This document shows, in pieces, positions 55,235 through 64,000 of a stretch of 64,000 bases of DNA (position 1 is its first letter; each line of letters opens with the position of its first letter). Source of the stretch: Paenibacillus sp. P25 (GTDB taxonomy: Bacteria; Bacillota; Bacilli; Paenibacillales; NBRC-103111); the NCBI GenBank assembly GCA_024704175.1, contig CP085629.1, forward strand, positions 5,580,001 to 5,644,000, in the 5' to 3' direction. The notes below the pieces were generated by a model. It saw nothing but the letters and a program-made list of their open reading frames with translations, was not told the DNA's origin and did no database searches. The position numbers were made by a program, and so were the translations under genes.

Positions 55235-57007
55235 TCAGACCGTAAGCTCTTCCGGCTGGAGCTGCATCAGGAACGTCTGCGGCTGCGCCGATCCGTCCGG
55301 CGGGAAATAAACCACGAGCAGTTGCTGCAGCGAACGGTCAATCTCCCCGTCTTCCGATAACGGTCCAGCGAGAACGGCAAGCACTTCAATCATGACATGC
55401 TTGTGCAGCTCCTTTTCCTCCAGGCCCAGCTGCGCAAACCGCTCCGACACCAAGTCGGGCCGTTCGGCGATCCGGCGGAGTAACGCCGCCTGCCGGGATT
55501 TATCCAGCGTGAACTCCCACCAGATTTTCCGCGGCTTATACTTATGGTTCAGGAAATAATCCAGCTTCATGAGACCGAGAATGAGATCGGCATCCTTCGT
55601 CCCCCGGTCCGTCAGGAACGACTGCGACCGCGTAAACAAATCCTCCAGCTGGTGACCGATCTTCTGCCAGCCCCGCGTTTCCCAATAATCGCCGAACGCC
55701 TGGAAGAAGTCAAACGCCGACGGAAACTCTTTGGAAATCAAATACTCAACCGTATGGTCCATACGGTGCGCATTCCAGTATTTTTCCAGTACGTCTTCTA
55801 CCCGCTTGATCCTCACGAGATCGGAGAACGGCAGAATGTTGTTCCCGAGAATTTCGTACGGCGCACGATCCATATAGACATAGCCGTACTTCTCCGCATC
55901 GAGCCGCATGCCGGTGCCGCGCAGCATCTTGAGAAAACCGAGCTGCAGCTCTTCCGGCCGGAGCTCGAACACGTCGTTGAACGTTTTGCGGAAGGAGTTG
56001 TAATCCTCCTCGGGCAAACCGGCGATCAGATCCAAGTGCTGATCGATTTTGCCGCTTTCTTTTACCTTCGTTACAGTACGCGTCAATTTGGTAAAGTTTT
56101 GCCGGCGTTTTACGAGGCTGTTGGTCAAATCGTTCGTCGACTGCACGCCGATCTCGAACCGGAATATGCCCGGCGGCGCGTTCTCCGCCAGATAATCCAG
56201 CACCTCCGGGCGCATGATATCGGCCGTGATCTCGAACTGGAACACGCGGCCCCGGTGATTTTGAATCAGAAACTCGAAAATCTCCATCGCGTAATCGCGT
56301 TTAATGTTAAAGGTCCGGTCCACGAATTTGATCAGCTTCGCGCCCGAATCGATCAGGTACAAGAGATCGCTCTTCGTCCGCTCCATATCGAAATACCGCA
56401 CGCCCACTTCAATGGAAGACAAGCAGAACTGGCGACTGAACGGACAACCCCGGCTCGTCTCGAAATAGACGACACGGTTTGCAAGCGACGGCAGGTCCTC
56501 CTTAAAGCGATGCGGCGTCGGAATATCGTCCAGCTTCAGCTTCGGACGCGGCGGATTCACGATCACCCTTCCGTCTTCCTTGCGGTAGGCCGCTCCGAAT
56601 ACGCTGTAGAAGGCCCGGTCTCCCTGCAGCTCCTGCAGCAGATGGCGGAACGTCTCCTCCCCTTCACCGACGACGATGAAATCGACCTCCGGCACCCGGT
56701 TCATCCAAAATTCCGTATCATACGAAACCTCAGGCCCGCCCAGGACGATAATGAGTTCAGGCATAATTTTACGAAGCATACCGATGACGGTAATCGTTTC
56801 CTCAATGTTCCAGATATAGCAGGAGAATCCGACCACGTCCGGCTTCCGCTGATATAAGTCGGAGACGATGTTCATGGCGGGATCCTTGATCGTATATTCA
56901 ACAATATCGATATTCGGGAAGACGTCCTGGCTGAACGCTTTCAAATACCGGAGCGAGAGCGACGTGTGAATGTATTTGGCATTTAAGGTGGAAAGCACAA
57001 TATTCAT
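55235..57007 (-). CDS. B12-binding-domain radical SAM protein, middle Fe-S Cys replaced by Arg
   Basis: This 590-residue protein has an N-terminal cobalamin-binding-like domain (VLSTLNAKYIHTSLSLRYLK, VVGFSCYIWNIEE, VLGGPEVSYD, VVGEGEETF), then the radical SAM core and a C-terminal DUF4080-like domain. The Fe-S motif, normally CX3CX2C, reads CPFSRQFC (Cys 188, Arg 192, Cys 195), so one cluster ligand is missing; the codon is CGC where TGC is expected. The rest of the core (FVDRTFNIK, RFEIGVQSTN, DLIAGLPEE) is intact. The substrate is unknown. Confidence 0.88.
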   Translation of the reverse strand: MNIVLSTLNAKYIHTSLSLRYLKAFSQDVFPNIDIVEYTIKDPAMNIVSDLYQRKPDVVGFSCYIWNIEETITVIGMLRKIMPELIIVLGGPEVSYDTEFWMNRVPEVDFIVVGEGEETFRHLLQELQGDRAFYSVFGAAYRKEDGRVIVNPPRPKLKLDDIPTPHRFKEDLPSLANRVVYFETSRGCPFSRQFCLSSIEVGVRYFDMERTKSDLLYLIDSGAKLIKFVDRTFNIKRDYAMEIFEFLIQNHRGRVFQFEITADIMRPEVLDYLAENAPPGIFRFEIGVQSTNDLTNSLVKRRQNFTKLTRTVTKVKESGKIDQHLDLIAGLPEEDYNSFRKTFNDVFELRPEELQLGFLKMLRGTGMRLDAEKYGYVYMDRAPYEILGNNILPFSDLVRIKRVEDVLEKYWNAHRMDHTVEYLISKEFPSAFDFFQAFGDYWETRGWQKIGHQLEDLFTRSQSFLTDRGTKDADLILGLMKLDYFLNHKYKPRKIWWEFTLDKSRQAALLRRIAERPDLVSERFAQLGLEEKELHKHVMIEVLAVLAGPLSEDGEIDRSLQQLLVVYFPPDGSAQPQTFLMQLQPEELTV

Positions 57008-57109
57008 AGGCGTTATAACCCTCTTTGCATATCAGGCTACCCATCCCTGAAGCGTGAGGAGCTTCCGGCATGGGCGGTACCCCTATTCTACACGCATTCG
57101 GGCTTTAAC

Positions 57110-57146
57110 ACAAAAAAAGAAAATGGAACCGCGCGCCCCATTTTCC
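57110..57146 (-). terminator. Rho-independent terminator
   Basis: On the minus strand GAAAATGG pairs with CCATTTTC and is followed by seven Ts, right after the small gene that ends at 57147. Confidence 0.85.
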
Positions 57147-57368
57147 CTATAAATATGAATTGTCGTTCAACTCGTTATCGACCGGTACGCTGGCCAGCAG
57201 AAACTCATCCTGCCCTTCTTCGGTCCAGGCGTTCGCCTGCGTTTGCAGCTGTTCTTCGACCTGCTCCTTCTGCATCAAGAGGTCCCTTACATCTCCGTCC
57301 GTTCGTTCAATCGTTTGCTGAAGCTGGTTTCGCCGCTCAAGCCTTTTTGCCAACTGGTACAGGATCAT
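57147..57368 (-). CDS. Small coiled-coil hypothetical protein
   Basis: This 73-residue protein begins MILYQLAKRLERRNQLQQTI and is dominated by heptad-like Leu/Gln/Glu helices, with an acidic C-terminus. A GGAAGG lies about 13 bases upstream. No family is recognised. It is transcribed toward the radical SAM gene but ends at its own terminator. Confidence 0.5.
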   Translation of the reverse strand: MILYQLAKRLERRNQLQQTIERTDGDVRDLLMQKEQVEEQLQTQANAWTEEGQDEFLLASVPVDNELNDNSYL

Positions 57369-57611
57369 GATAAGAATTCTTCCTTCCTTCTGCAATATTA
57401 ACTAATTTCAGAATAACGCCCAAACATTAAGACAAGATTAGAGGAATATCAAGGATACGTTAAAAAAACCACTTTCTATGTTATGCGGCTTTGCGGTTTT
57501 TAGTATTTCCTATTTTTATAAAAAACATGTGGGGATTTGTTGATTTTTCGCGATCCTTTCCCTTCCGTGTTATAGTAGTAGCATGATTTGAGTGGAAACG
57601 GAGCGAGGGTT

Positions 57612-59075
57612 ATGACAGAGAAGCCGAAAACTCAGGGGAAGGCGGGAAAACATAAAGCGCCGACCGGACCGTCTGCGGGCCGGTTCGGGAAAGGAGCGGG
57701 CGCCCCATCAGCCGAAGACGTCCGTCCCGGAGACCGGCTCGTCGTGACGATCAAGCGGATCGGAATTAACGGCGAGGGCGTCGGCTACTATAAGCGCAAA
57801 GCTGTCTTCGTGGAAGGCGCGCTTCCTGGAGAAGTGGTGAAAGCGACGGTCGTTCAGGTCGAACCGAGCTTCATCTCCGCCCGGCTGGCGGAGATCGAGA
57901 AGGCCTCGCCCCAGCGCCAGACGCCGCCCTGCCCGGTTTATGCGGAATGCGGCGGTCGCCAGCCGCAGCATCTGAATTATGCCGGACAGCTGGAGGCTAA
58001 GGAAGAACTCGTCCGGGAAGCGTTCCGCCGCTATGCGGGGATGGACCAGCCGCCGATGCGCCCCATTCTCGGCATGGAGGACCCTTGGGGCTACCGGAAC
58101 AAAGCGCAACTGCAGACGGGCTATGAAGGCGGGCGCGTGCTCACAGGGCTCTACTCGCCGGGCGACCACCGCTTAGTGGACATTAGCGGTCGCGCCGTCC
58201 AAGATCCGGCGATTAATCGGGTCATCGGCAAGGTGAAGTCGCCGCTGGAAGAGCTGCGTATTCCCATATATAACGAACGGAAGCGGCAAGGCGTGATCCG
58301 GACTATCGTAGCACGCGTCGGACGGGCTTCCGGCAAAGTGCAGTTGACGTTCGTGACGGCGGAGGACCGGATTCCGGATGTCTCCAAGCTTGTCCGTCTC
58401 ATCCGTGACGAGTCGCCGGAGGTCACCACCATTGCGCAGAATATCAACAAAGACCGTTCGCCGCTGATCTTCGGCAGCAAAACGGTCATTCTCTGGGGCA
58501 AGGAGCGGCTGGACGAGACGCTGGGGGATGTCCGGTTCTCCCTGTCGCCGCGCGCCTTCTTCCAGCTCAACCCGTCACAGACGGTCAAGCTCTACGATGC
58601 GGTGAAGGAAGCGGCCGCCCTGACCGGCCGCGAGCTGGTCGTCGATGCCTACTGCGGCACGGGTACGATCGGGCTGTGGCTCAGCCCGATGGCCCGGGAG
58701 GTGCGCGGCATCGAAGTGATCCCCGAGGCGGTGGAAGACGCCCGGGACAATGCGCGTGCGAGCGGCGCCGAGAACGCGCTCTTCTTCGCCGGGCGCGCGG
58801 AGCCGCTGCTGCCCGAGTGGGTCCGGCGCGGCATCCGACCCGACGTTGTCGTGGTCGACCCGCCGCGCACGGGCTGCGAGCGCCCGTCGCTGGAAGCGCT
58901 GGCGCAGGCGAAGCCGGCACGACTCGTATACGTGTCGTGCAACCCGTCCACCTTGGCCAAGGATTGCCGGGTGCTGCTCGACCGCGGCTTCCGGCTGGAA
59001 TGGATTCAGCCGGTGGACATGTTTCCGCACACGGCACATGTGGAGTGCTGTGTGTCGCTCGTAAGAAAATCGTGA
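57612..59075 (+). CDS. rlmD: 23S rRNA (uracil-C5)-methyltransferase RlmD/RlmCD-type, two Fe-S Cys positions replaced
   Basis: This 487-residue protein has a basic N-terminal tail, a TRAM domain (VVTIKRIGINGEGVGYY), an Fe-S region and a methyltransferase domain with VVDAYCGTGTIGLW (SAM), VVVDPPRTGCE and the catalytic-Cys block YVSCNPSTLAKD. In the family the cluster is held by CX5CGGC plus a later Cys. Here Cys 107 and Cys 113 are present, but the third ligand is Arg (CGGRQPQH, residue 116), and the position usually HC in VDI(S/E)HC..Q reads GR. Both altered codons are CGC. Methylation chemistry could still work; the Fe-S cluster should not assemble normally. Confidence 0.9.
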   Translation: MTEKPKTQGKAGKHKAPTGPSAGRFGKGAGAPSAEDVRPGDRLVVTIKRIGINGEGVGYYKRKAVFVEGALPGEVVKATVVQVEPSFISARLAEIEKASPQRQTPPCPVYAECGGRQPQHLNYAGQLEAKEELVREAFRRYAGMDQPPMRPILGMEDPWGYRNKAQLQTGYEGGRVLTGLYSPGDHRLVDISGRAVQDPAINRVIGKVKSPLEELRIPIYNERKRQGVIRTIVARVGRASGKVQLTFVTAEDRIPDVSKLVRLIRDESPEVTTIAQNINKDRSPLIFGSKTVILWGKERLDETLGDVRFSLSPRAFFQLNPSQTVKLYDAVKEAAALTGRELVVDAYCGTGTIGLWLSPMAREVRGIEVIPEAVEDARDNARASGAENALFFAGRAEPLLPEWVRRGIRPDVVVVDPPRTGCERPSLEALAQAKPARLVYVSCNPSTLAKDCRVLLDRGFRLEWIQPVDMFPHTAHVECCVSLVRKS

Positions 59076-59103
59076 ATTATGCCACATTTACCTATTCAGT
59101 AAG

Positions 59104-59136
59104 AGCTCAAGCGATCAATATGCTTGGGCTTTTGTT
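59104..59136 (+). terminator. Terminator of rlmD
   Basis: The imperfect stem AGCTCAAGC/GCTTGGGCT (one mismatch) is followed by TTTTG. It marks the left edge of the AT-rich island. Confidence 0.75.
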
Positions 59137-59356
59137 ATTTTATGAGCTTCTATATTCCGTCCAACTTTGATGTTGTGAAAATCCTTCCACCAAAGTTAAC
59201 ATGCAACAAACTTGTTCCTGAATGTGAAGGGGAGGCTTCTGTATTCATACTTCGAGATGATAAGTATCAACCGAAAAATTTCGACTAAATTCCCGGTTAT
59301 ATGATACAATTATTGGTAGGGAGGTCTTGCTTACTATTTCAAGGATGGGGATGTAA

Positions 59357-59825
59357 ATGCTGAAATCAAAGGAAGTACCTCAAGCTAATGTACTGTACGA
59401 TGTTATTAGAACTGTAAGTTTTGTGGCGCAAGCATAAAGGAAGCACCTACTCCATGATTGCACATCACATAAATAAAGGTGAAAGGCAAGGGCGGTATTA
59501 CAGGCACTCTGCTCAATTACTAGGCTTAATAGATAACGACAAAAATTATGCTTGGATCCTTCCTGACGGACAATACTTCTTAAGCCTGTCTGAGCAAGAT
59601 CAAAGGTCATTTCTGATAAAGCGAATAAGATCGCTAAAAGTCTTCCAGCTGACTGAAGATTTAATTCAATCCAAACCGGGATGTACTGAAAATGATGTGT
59701 ATCAATTATTATATGATAACGGAATAACAGATAATACTGCTTTGAGAAGAGCTAGTTCATTAGTGAACTGGTTAGTTGATCTTAATGTTGCCAGACGAGT
59801 TGGAGATAACCTCTATCTTCAATAG
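59357..59825 (+). CDS. Winged-helix protein of the restriction-modification island (frameshifted)
   Basis: It has about 155 residues with one extra T near 59418. It has two winged-helix-like units: GRYYRHSAQLLGLIDNDKNY with ILPDGQYFLSLSEQD, then GCTENDVYQLLYDNGITDNT with RRASSLVNWLVDLNVARRVG. The layout resembles DNA-binding HTH regions that accompany type II restriction systems. It could be a controller protein, or a DNA-recognition subunit for the nuclease. It has its own terminator, 170 bases before the methylase start. Confidence 0.6.
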
Positions 59826-59847
59826 AAATACAACCATTATTCTAATA

Positions 59848-59892
59848 GACTACCGGTTATGAAGTTGTGAACTGGTAGTCGTTTTTATTTTT
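59848..59892 (+). terminator. Rho-independent terminator
   Basis: GACTACCGGTT pairs with AACTGGTAGTC (one mismatch) and is followed by GTTTTTATTTTT. Confidence 0.9.
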
Positions 59893-59998
59893 ACATCATT
59901 GCGATGTCGAATCATGCTAGGAAACCAACAACTTTTGAGGCAAAAAGTTGCTCCTTATGTTACAATCAAATGTATAAGAATTGGGCGAGGAGTAGTCA

Positions 59999-61901
59999 AT
60001 GAACACGAAAAAACTTGAAACTCATAATTACAGATCACAACCAAAGCCCATTTTAAAGTGGGCAGGCGGTAAACAGCAGTTAGTTGAAATCCTATTGTCA
60101 AGTTCTCCAAAACAATACAATAAGTACATAGAACCATTTGTCGGCGGAGGAGCTCTTTTTTTGCCTTGCAACCTAGCAAGGCTATAATATCTGATTCTAA
60201 TGCAGAACTCATAAATTTGTATCAGGTTGTTGCGAATAATGTTGAAGATCTAATAACACTGCTTAAAGACATGAAAAATACTGAAGAAGAGTTTTATCGT
60301 ATCAGGGAGCTAGATACGTCGAAAATGTCCGATATCGAGCAAGCGGCTAGAACAATGTACTTAAATAAGACTTGCTATAACGGATTGTATAGAGTAAATC
60401 GTAAAGGTAAATTCAATGCCCCATATGGTAAATACAAGAAACCGAATATATGTGATGAAAACAACTTGAGATCTGCTAGTATGGTGTTGAAACAGAGTAC
60501 GATTATTCATGGAGATTATAAAGACGTATTACTTAAATACGCCGAACCGGGAGACTTTATTTTTCTTGACCCGCCATATTTGCCTATTTCAAAATATGCT
60601 GATTTTAAACGGTATACGAAAGAGCAATTTTATGAAGAAGACCAGTTGGAATTAGCAGAGGAAGTGGATAGATTAGCGGAAATAGGTTGTAATATATTGC
60701 TAACTAACTCTAACCATCCATTAGTTCATCGACTCTATGGCAAATACAAAATAAGTGTTCACCAGACCAAGAGATATATAAACAGTGATGCTTCCAAAAG
60801 AAGAGGCGAGGATATACTCGTAAAGGTTGAACCTAAAAAGAAACTAATCGTAGTCCCTAAGCCCGTTGAACTGCCCAAGCAAATGGAGGCTTTTCCCGCG
60901 ACTCGGTTCATGGGAAGCAAGCAAAGTTTAGTTAAGGACATTTGGTCTGTTGCTTCGACATTTAAGTTTGAGACTGTTCTTGATTTGTTTAGTGGAAGCA
61001 GTGTAGTAAGTTATATGTTCAAAACGCAAAACAAACAAGTTTTCAGTAATGATTATATGGCTTTTTCGTCTTGTTTTGCAAAAGCAATGATTGAAAACAA
61101 TCAGTATAGACTCACCGATGATGATTTGAATATGTTATGTGCTCCTAATCCAAACTCGGATGGTTTTGTCACAGAAACGTTTAGGGATTTATACTTTAGT
61201 GAAGAGGATAATATTTTTATTGATACAGTACGTGCCAACATAAGGTTACTCAAAAATGAATACAAGAGGGCAATTGCTCAATCTGCTTTGGTACGTGCTT
61301 GTCTGAAGAAAAGACCGAGAGGGATATTTACTTATACTGGATATCGTTACGATGATGGCCGAAGAGACCTGTTATTGTCCTTAGAAGAGCAATTTATTGA
61401 GGCAATTTTGCAAATCAATAGCTCGGTGTTCGATAATGGAAAACCCAATAAAGCTCGGCATGGGGATGCGATGGATGCTCGATTTAAGGCAGACATGGTA
61501 TATATTGACCCACCTTATTATAGTCCGTTGTCCGACAATGAGTATGTGAGGCGGTATCATTTTATTGAAGGGCTTGTTCGAGATTGGAAAGGGGTCGAGA
61601 TGCAGTGGCATACAAAGACCAAGAAGTTTAAGAGCTATCCAACCCCTTCTCAAGCGAAAAAGGAGCCTACGATGCATTTAATCAGCTTTTCAAACGCCAC
61701 AAAGAGAGTATCTTGATAGTTTCATATTCCTCTAATTCGTTACCAACGAAAGATGATATGCTGAAACTAATGGCAAAATATAAAGCACACGTTGAGGTAA
61801 TTGAAGTAGATCATCGATACTCTTTTGGAAACCAGGGGCACAAAGTAGGCGACAACAAGAATGAAGTGAAAGAGTACCTCTTTGTTGGCTTTGATAGTTA
61901 G
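59999..61901 (+). CDS. Two-domain DNA adenine methyltransferase, M.FokI-like (two frameshifts)
   Basis: It has about 634 residues once a T7 run (near 60158, T8 expected) and an A5 run (near 61660, A6 expected) are corrected; M.FokI has about the same length. Domain 1 (residues 1-280) is Dam/DpnM-like: KPILKWAGGKQQLVEIL (SAM), PFVGGGALFF and FLDPPYLPIS (DPPY catalytic). Domain 2 (about 300-634) has FMGSKQSLVKDIW, VLDLFSGSSVVSYMFK and YIDPPYYSPLSDNEYVRRY. Two domains suit an asymmetric site, each methylating one strand. GAGGAG precedes the ATG. A nuclease gene follows 10 bases later. Confidence 0.87.
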
Positions 61902-61911
61902 GAGGACTCGA

Positions 61912-63608
61912 ATGGAAAAAGCTTGGTATATTGGTAATACAACAATAAGAAACCCCAAAAGATTGAAGGACGGACTTCGGGCGCTTTCTCTATCTCCACT
62001 GCATGGAAACCTTGTTGGTAAAGAGAACGAGCTTGAATTTGCAAAGTTATTAGATTCTGAAGAAGTTGTTCGGGTCGAGCGACTTCATGAAATTCCTCCA
62101 AGGGATGCTAGCGATGTTGGCAGGAAATGGCGAGCCGCACTTATGCAATTAGGCTTTATTAAGCCCGCTTTTGCTGATCGTCCTTTTACTATTACACCCA
62201 ATGGGTTGCGCTTAATAAATGCGAATAGCTTACCTTCTGAACAAGAATGTTTTCTCAGAGCATTATTGGCTCATCAGATTCCTTCACAAATAGAAAACTT
62301 TCCTGAACCTAAATTTAGTCCTATAAGGATAGTTCTTGAGGTAATCACAAGGCTTGAAAAAGCTGGTTTAGAGGCATGGATTAGCATGGATGAAATGGCC
62401 TCAATCGTGCAACTAGTCCGAAGAATTGAAGATGTCGACGATGCGATAAAACGTATATCGGAATTTCGAGAAAAATTGACCGAAATCTCTACCACAAGAG
62501 AAAGGCGGGCATACATAAACGAAATCAGAGAGTCGGTTGCATCCTATTTAGATAGTCAGCAGGCCTCGACTTTGAAAGATTATGCTGATACCAACTTCCG
62601 ATATCTGAAATTGACAGGGCTATTTGTCGAAAACGGGAGAAGACTAATAATAGCGGATCACAAAAGGACGATAGTGGAGCAAATTGTTTCCCAACCGTAC
62701 ACTCCAATAGCTGAAGAAGTTTATTTAGAAACCTTGTGGAATGGGGCTAAACTTCCTACTGATAGCGCTCCGCAGGCTATTGAAGCTATTGAAGCGACTG
62801 TTCATCTATTGGAGCGAAACGGTGAAATTGTTAGTATTCCAAATTTAGCAGAATTAAATGTAGCAGATTTGTCTCACCTTCGTTTGCAACTTGAAGACGA
62901 TTGGTTAAAGGTTTTGGAAATGCATTATGCTAAGCGACAACCTGAGGAATGGGAAGAGATCTTGGCTTATCTACGTGCACTCACTCAGTCCACTCGTACA
63001 AGCGGTGGTTTGATACCTCAGGGTGAGGCTCCTGCTTATTTTGAGTGGACTTTATGGAGGGCTTTTCTGGCGATTAACTCTTTGGAAAATAAGCCTTGGG
63101 AAGCAAGGAGATTTAGAATTGATCAAGAGTTTTTACCTGTCGGCACTGCTCCCGGCGGGGGCCAGATATGATATTTGAGTTTGATACATTCGTTGTTGTA
63201 GTAGAAGTCACCCTAACTTCCTCATCTAGACAGGAAGCGGCTGAAGGGGAACCAGTAAGGAGACACGTTGCTCAGCTCGTAGATCATTATGCTGAACTGG
63301 GCAAACGAGTTTACGGTTTATTCGTTGCTAATAAAGTAGACACAAATACAGCAGAAACATATCGAATTGGCGTTTGGTACAGGCCAGATGACTCAAGAAT
63401 GGCATTGGATATTGTCCCAATGACGTTGGCACAGTTTGCGGATTTATTCGAAGCAGGATTCGCAGGTAAAAGGAAACTTGACTATAGGTTAGTTGAGCAA
63501 GTCATTAGGAATTGTCTCGTTGAGAGTAGGTCTGAAGCTCCTGAATGGAAAAGACGTATTGACGAGCAAATAAAGACTATAGTGCAACAGCTTCAAAGAA
63601 GCTCATAA
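61912..63608 (+). CDS. AlwI-family type IIS restriction endonuclease (frameshifted)
   Basis: It has about 565 residues with one missing G in the G5 run near 63158. The N-terminus AWYIGNTTIRNPKRLKDGLR, then HGNLVGKENELEF, GRKWRAALMQLGFIKPAF and FTITPNGLRLIN, follow the AlwI/N.BstNBI/MlyI family. The break lies inside the catalytic site: corrected, it reads GGGPDMIFEFDTFVVVVEVTL, a PD-(D/E)xK core of the P-D...E-V-T kind. Such enzymes cut outside asymmetric sites of the GGATC/GAGTC class. AGGAGG precedes the ATG. It is AT-rich like its methylase. Confidence 0.85.
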
Positions 63609-63614
63609 TTATAG

Positions 63615-63728
63615 TTGGCTGAGGATCCTTTGGCTACTCTTGGTGGAGCAAAGGCTGCGATTCCTATATCTTTTATTCCTTCTGTAAAACTCACTCAACG
63701 TATTGAAAAATTATACCATTCAAGGTAA
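63615..63728 (+). CDS. Short ORF after the nuclease, possible gene remnant
   Basis: A TTG-led frame of 37 codons (LAEDPLATLGGAKAAIPISF at its start) begins 6 bases after the nuclease stop. No ribosome site is visible, and the composition is intermediate. It could be a remnant of the gene into which the island inserted, or chance. Confidence 0.2.
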   Translation: MAEDPLATLGGAKAAIPISFIPSVKLTQRIEKLYHSR

Positions 63729-63762
63729 CATTAACAAAACTTTTCGCTTGGAGGTTTTGTTG

Positions 63763-64000
63763 ATGCTTACTTCACTTGAGAAAGAACCGCTGTTTATAGG
63801 TGAGTCCGCTGTCGCAAGCGCCCGTCCGTTAGCCGGAATCGAACTGGACGACGCCCAGACAGCTATGCTTCTATCCATTGCCAGACGCCACTGCAAACTC
63901 GTTCTCGAACATGGCAGAGCGAACATGCCAGCAGAGCGGCGGCGGCAAATCATCGAAGAAATTCAGAGTTTAAGATCGATGCGGGAAGACCTAATCACTC
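63763..64000 (+). CDS. Hypothetical protein, 5' part
   Basis: An ATG with GGAGG 8 bases upstream opens a frame that runs off the right edge (at least 79 residues). It is rich in Arg, Glu and Leu and predicted helical (ARRHCKLVLEHGRANMPAER). G+C is back to that of the backbone. I do not recognise it. Confidence 0.6.
   Translation, partial: MLTSLEKEPLFIGESAVASARPLAGIELDDAQTAMLLSIARRHCKLVLEHGRANMPAERRRQIIEEIQSLRSMREDLIT

Noticed and set aside
55544..56857. 437-codon frame on the plus strand opposite the radical SAM gene
   Set aside because: Antisense shadow; no family motifs, and the minus strand has both cobalamin-binding and radical SAM domains.
59357..63608. Decayed, non-functional restriction system because of four broken frames
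   Set aside because: The breaks are single-base changes mostly in homopolymers, the same kind as in essential genes elsewhere in the window; all catalytic motifs are intact after correction.
59080..63730. Prophage or transposon carrying the restriction genes
   Set aside because: No integrase, transposase, terminal repeats or phage structural genes are visible; only base composition marks the insert.

Overview
The window looks like chromosomal DNA from a Paenibacillus-type member of the Bacillales. Supporting signs are moderately high G+C, strong AGGAGG ribosome sites with some TTG/GTG starts, a SigI/RsgI pair, an SLH-anchored S-layer protein, a T-box ilv operon, the Bacillus-type ydaJKLMN exopolysaccharide operon, the infC-rpmI-rplT operon with an L20-type leader, and ytqA/ytqB, ugtP-like and holin-like type I toxin genes. 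I see no rRNA, tRNA, CRISPR array, insertion sequence or complete prophage.

Layout. 1-7.5 kb: end of a drug/metabolite exporter, a VOC protein, a cluster of DnaA-box-like sites, then a sugar-sensing three-component system (membrane-anchored sugar-binding protein, YesM/LytS-type kinase, YesN-type regulator) next to an MFS sugar:H+ symporter. 7.5-12.5 kb: a TPR protein, a type I toxin-antitoxin locus with an array of 11-bp palindromic repeats, a sulfite-oxidase-like enzyme, a Gfo/Idh/MocA oxidoreductase and an Fe-S aldo/keto reductase. 12.6-23 kb: rsgI and sigI with a SigI-like promoter, small conserved proteins, a GH15 glucoamylase-like enzyme and the S-layer gene with a long leader. 23-34.3 kb: a degenerate nucleotidyltransferase, gcvH, a PerR-type peroxiredoxin gene, leuB, a MutS2-like protein without the Smr domain, a strongly structured noncoding transcript with its own promoter, a PLP aminotransferase, and ilvB-ilvN-ilvC under a T-box. 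34.6-49 kb: a secreted phosphoesterase, the yda operon (GH8, degenerate GGDEF, DUF2334, GT2, BcsB-like), the infC operon, and envelope glycosyltransferases with a PAP2 phosphatase. 49-59 kb: trmB, a WGxxGxxG protein, ytqA, a low-complexity lipoprotein, ytqB, manA, a repeat protein, a B12-binding radical SAM protein and an rlmD-type methyltransferase. 59.1-63.7 kb: an AT-rich island holding a type IIS-like restriction-modification system (winged-helix protein, two-domain M.FokI-like adenine methylase, AlwI-family nuclease). The backbone resumes with a partial gene at the right edge.

A caveat applies to the whole window. About 18 otherwise well-conserved genes carry one to three single-base frameshifts, many in or next to short homopolymer runs (for example T7 where T8 is needed, A5 for A6, G4 for G5). 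This looks like residual indel error in the assembly, not gene decay. I therefore give the full gene span and mark each frameshift. Strongest candidates for something new: the structured RNA at 28353-28668, the toxin locus with its repeat array at 8.3-8.7 kb, and the restriction-modification island.
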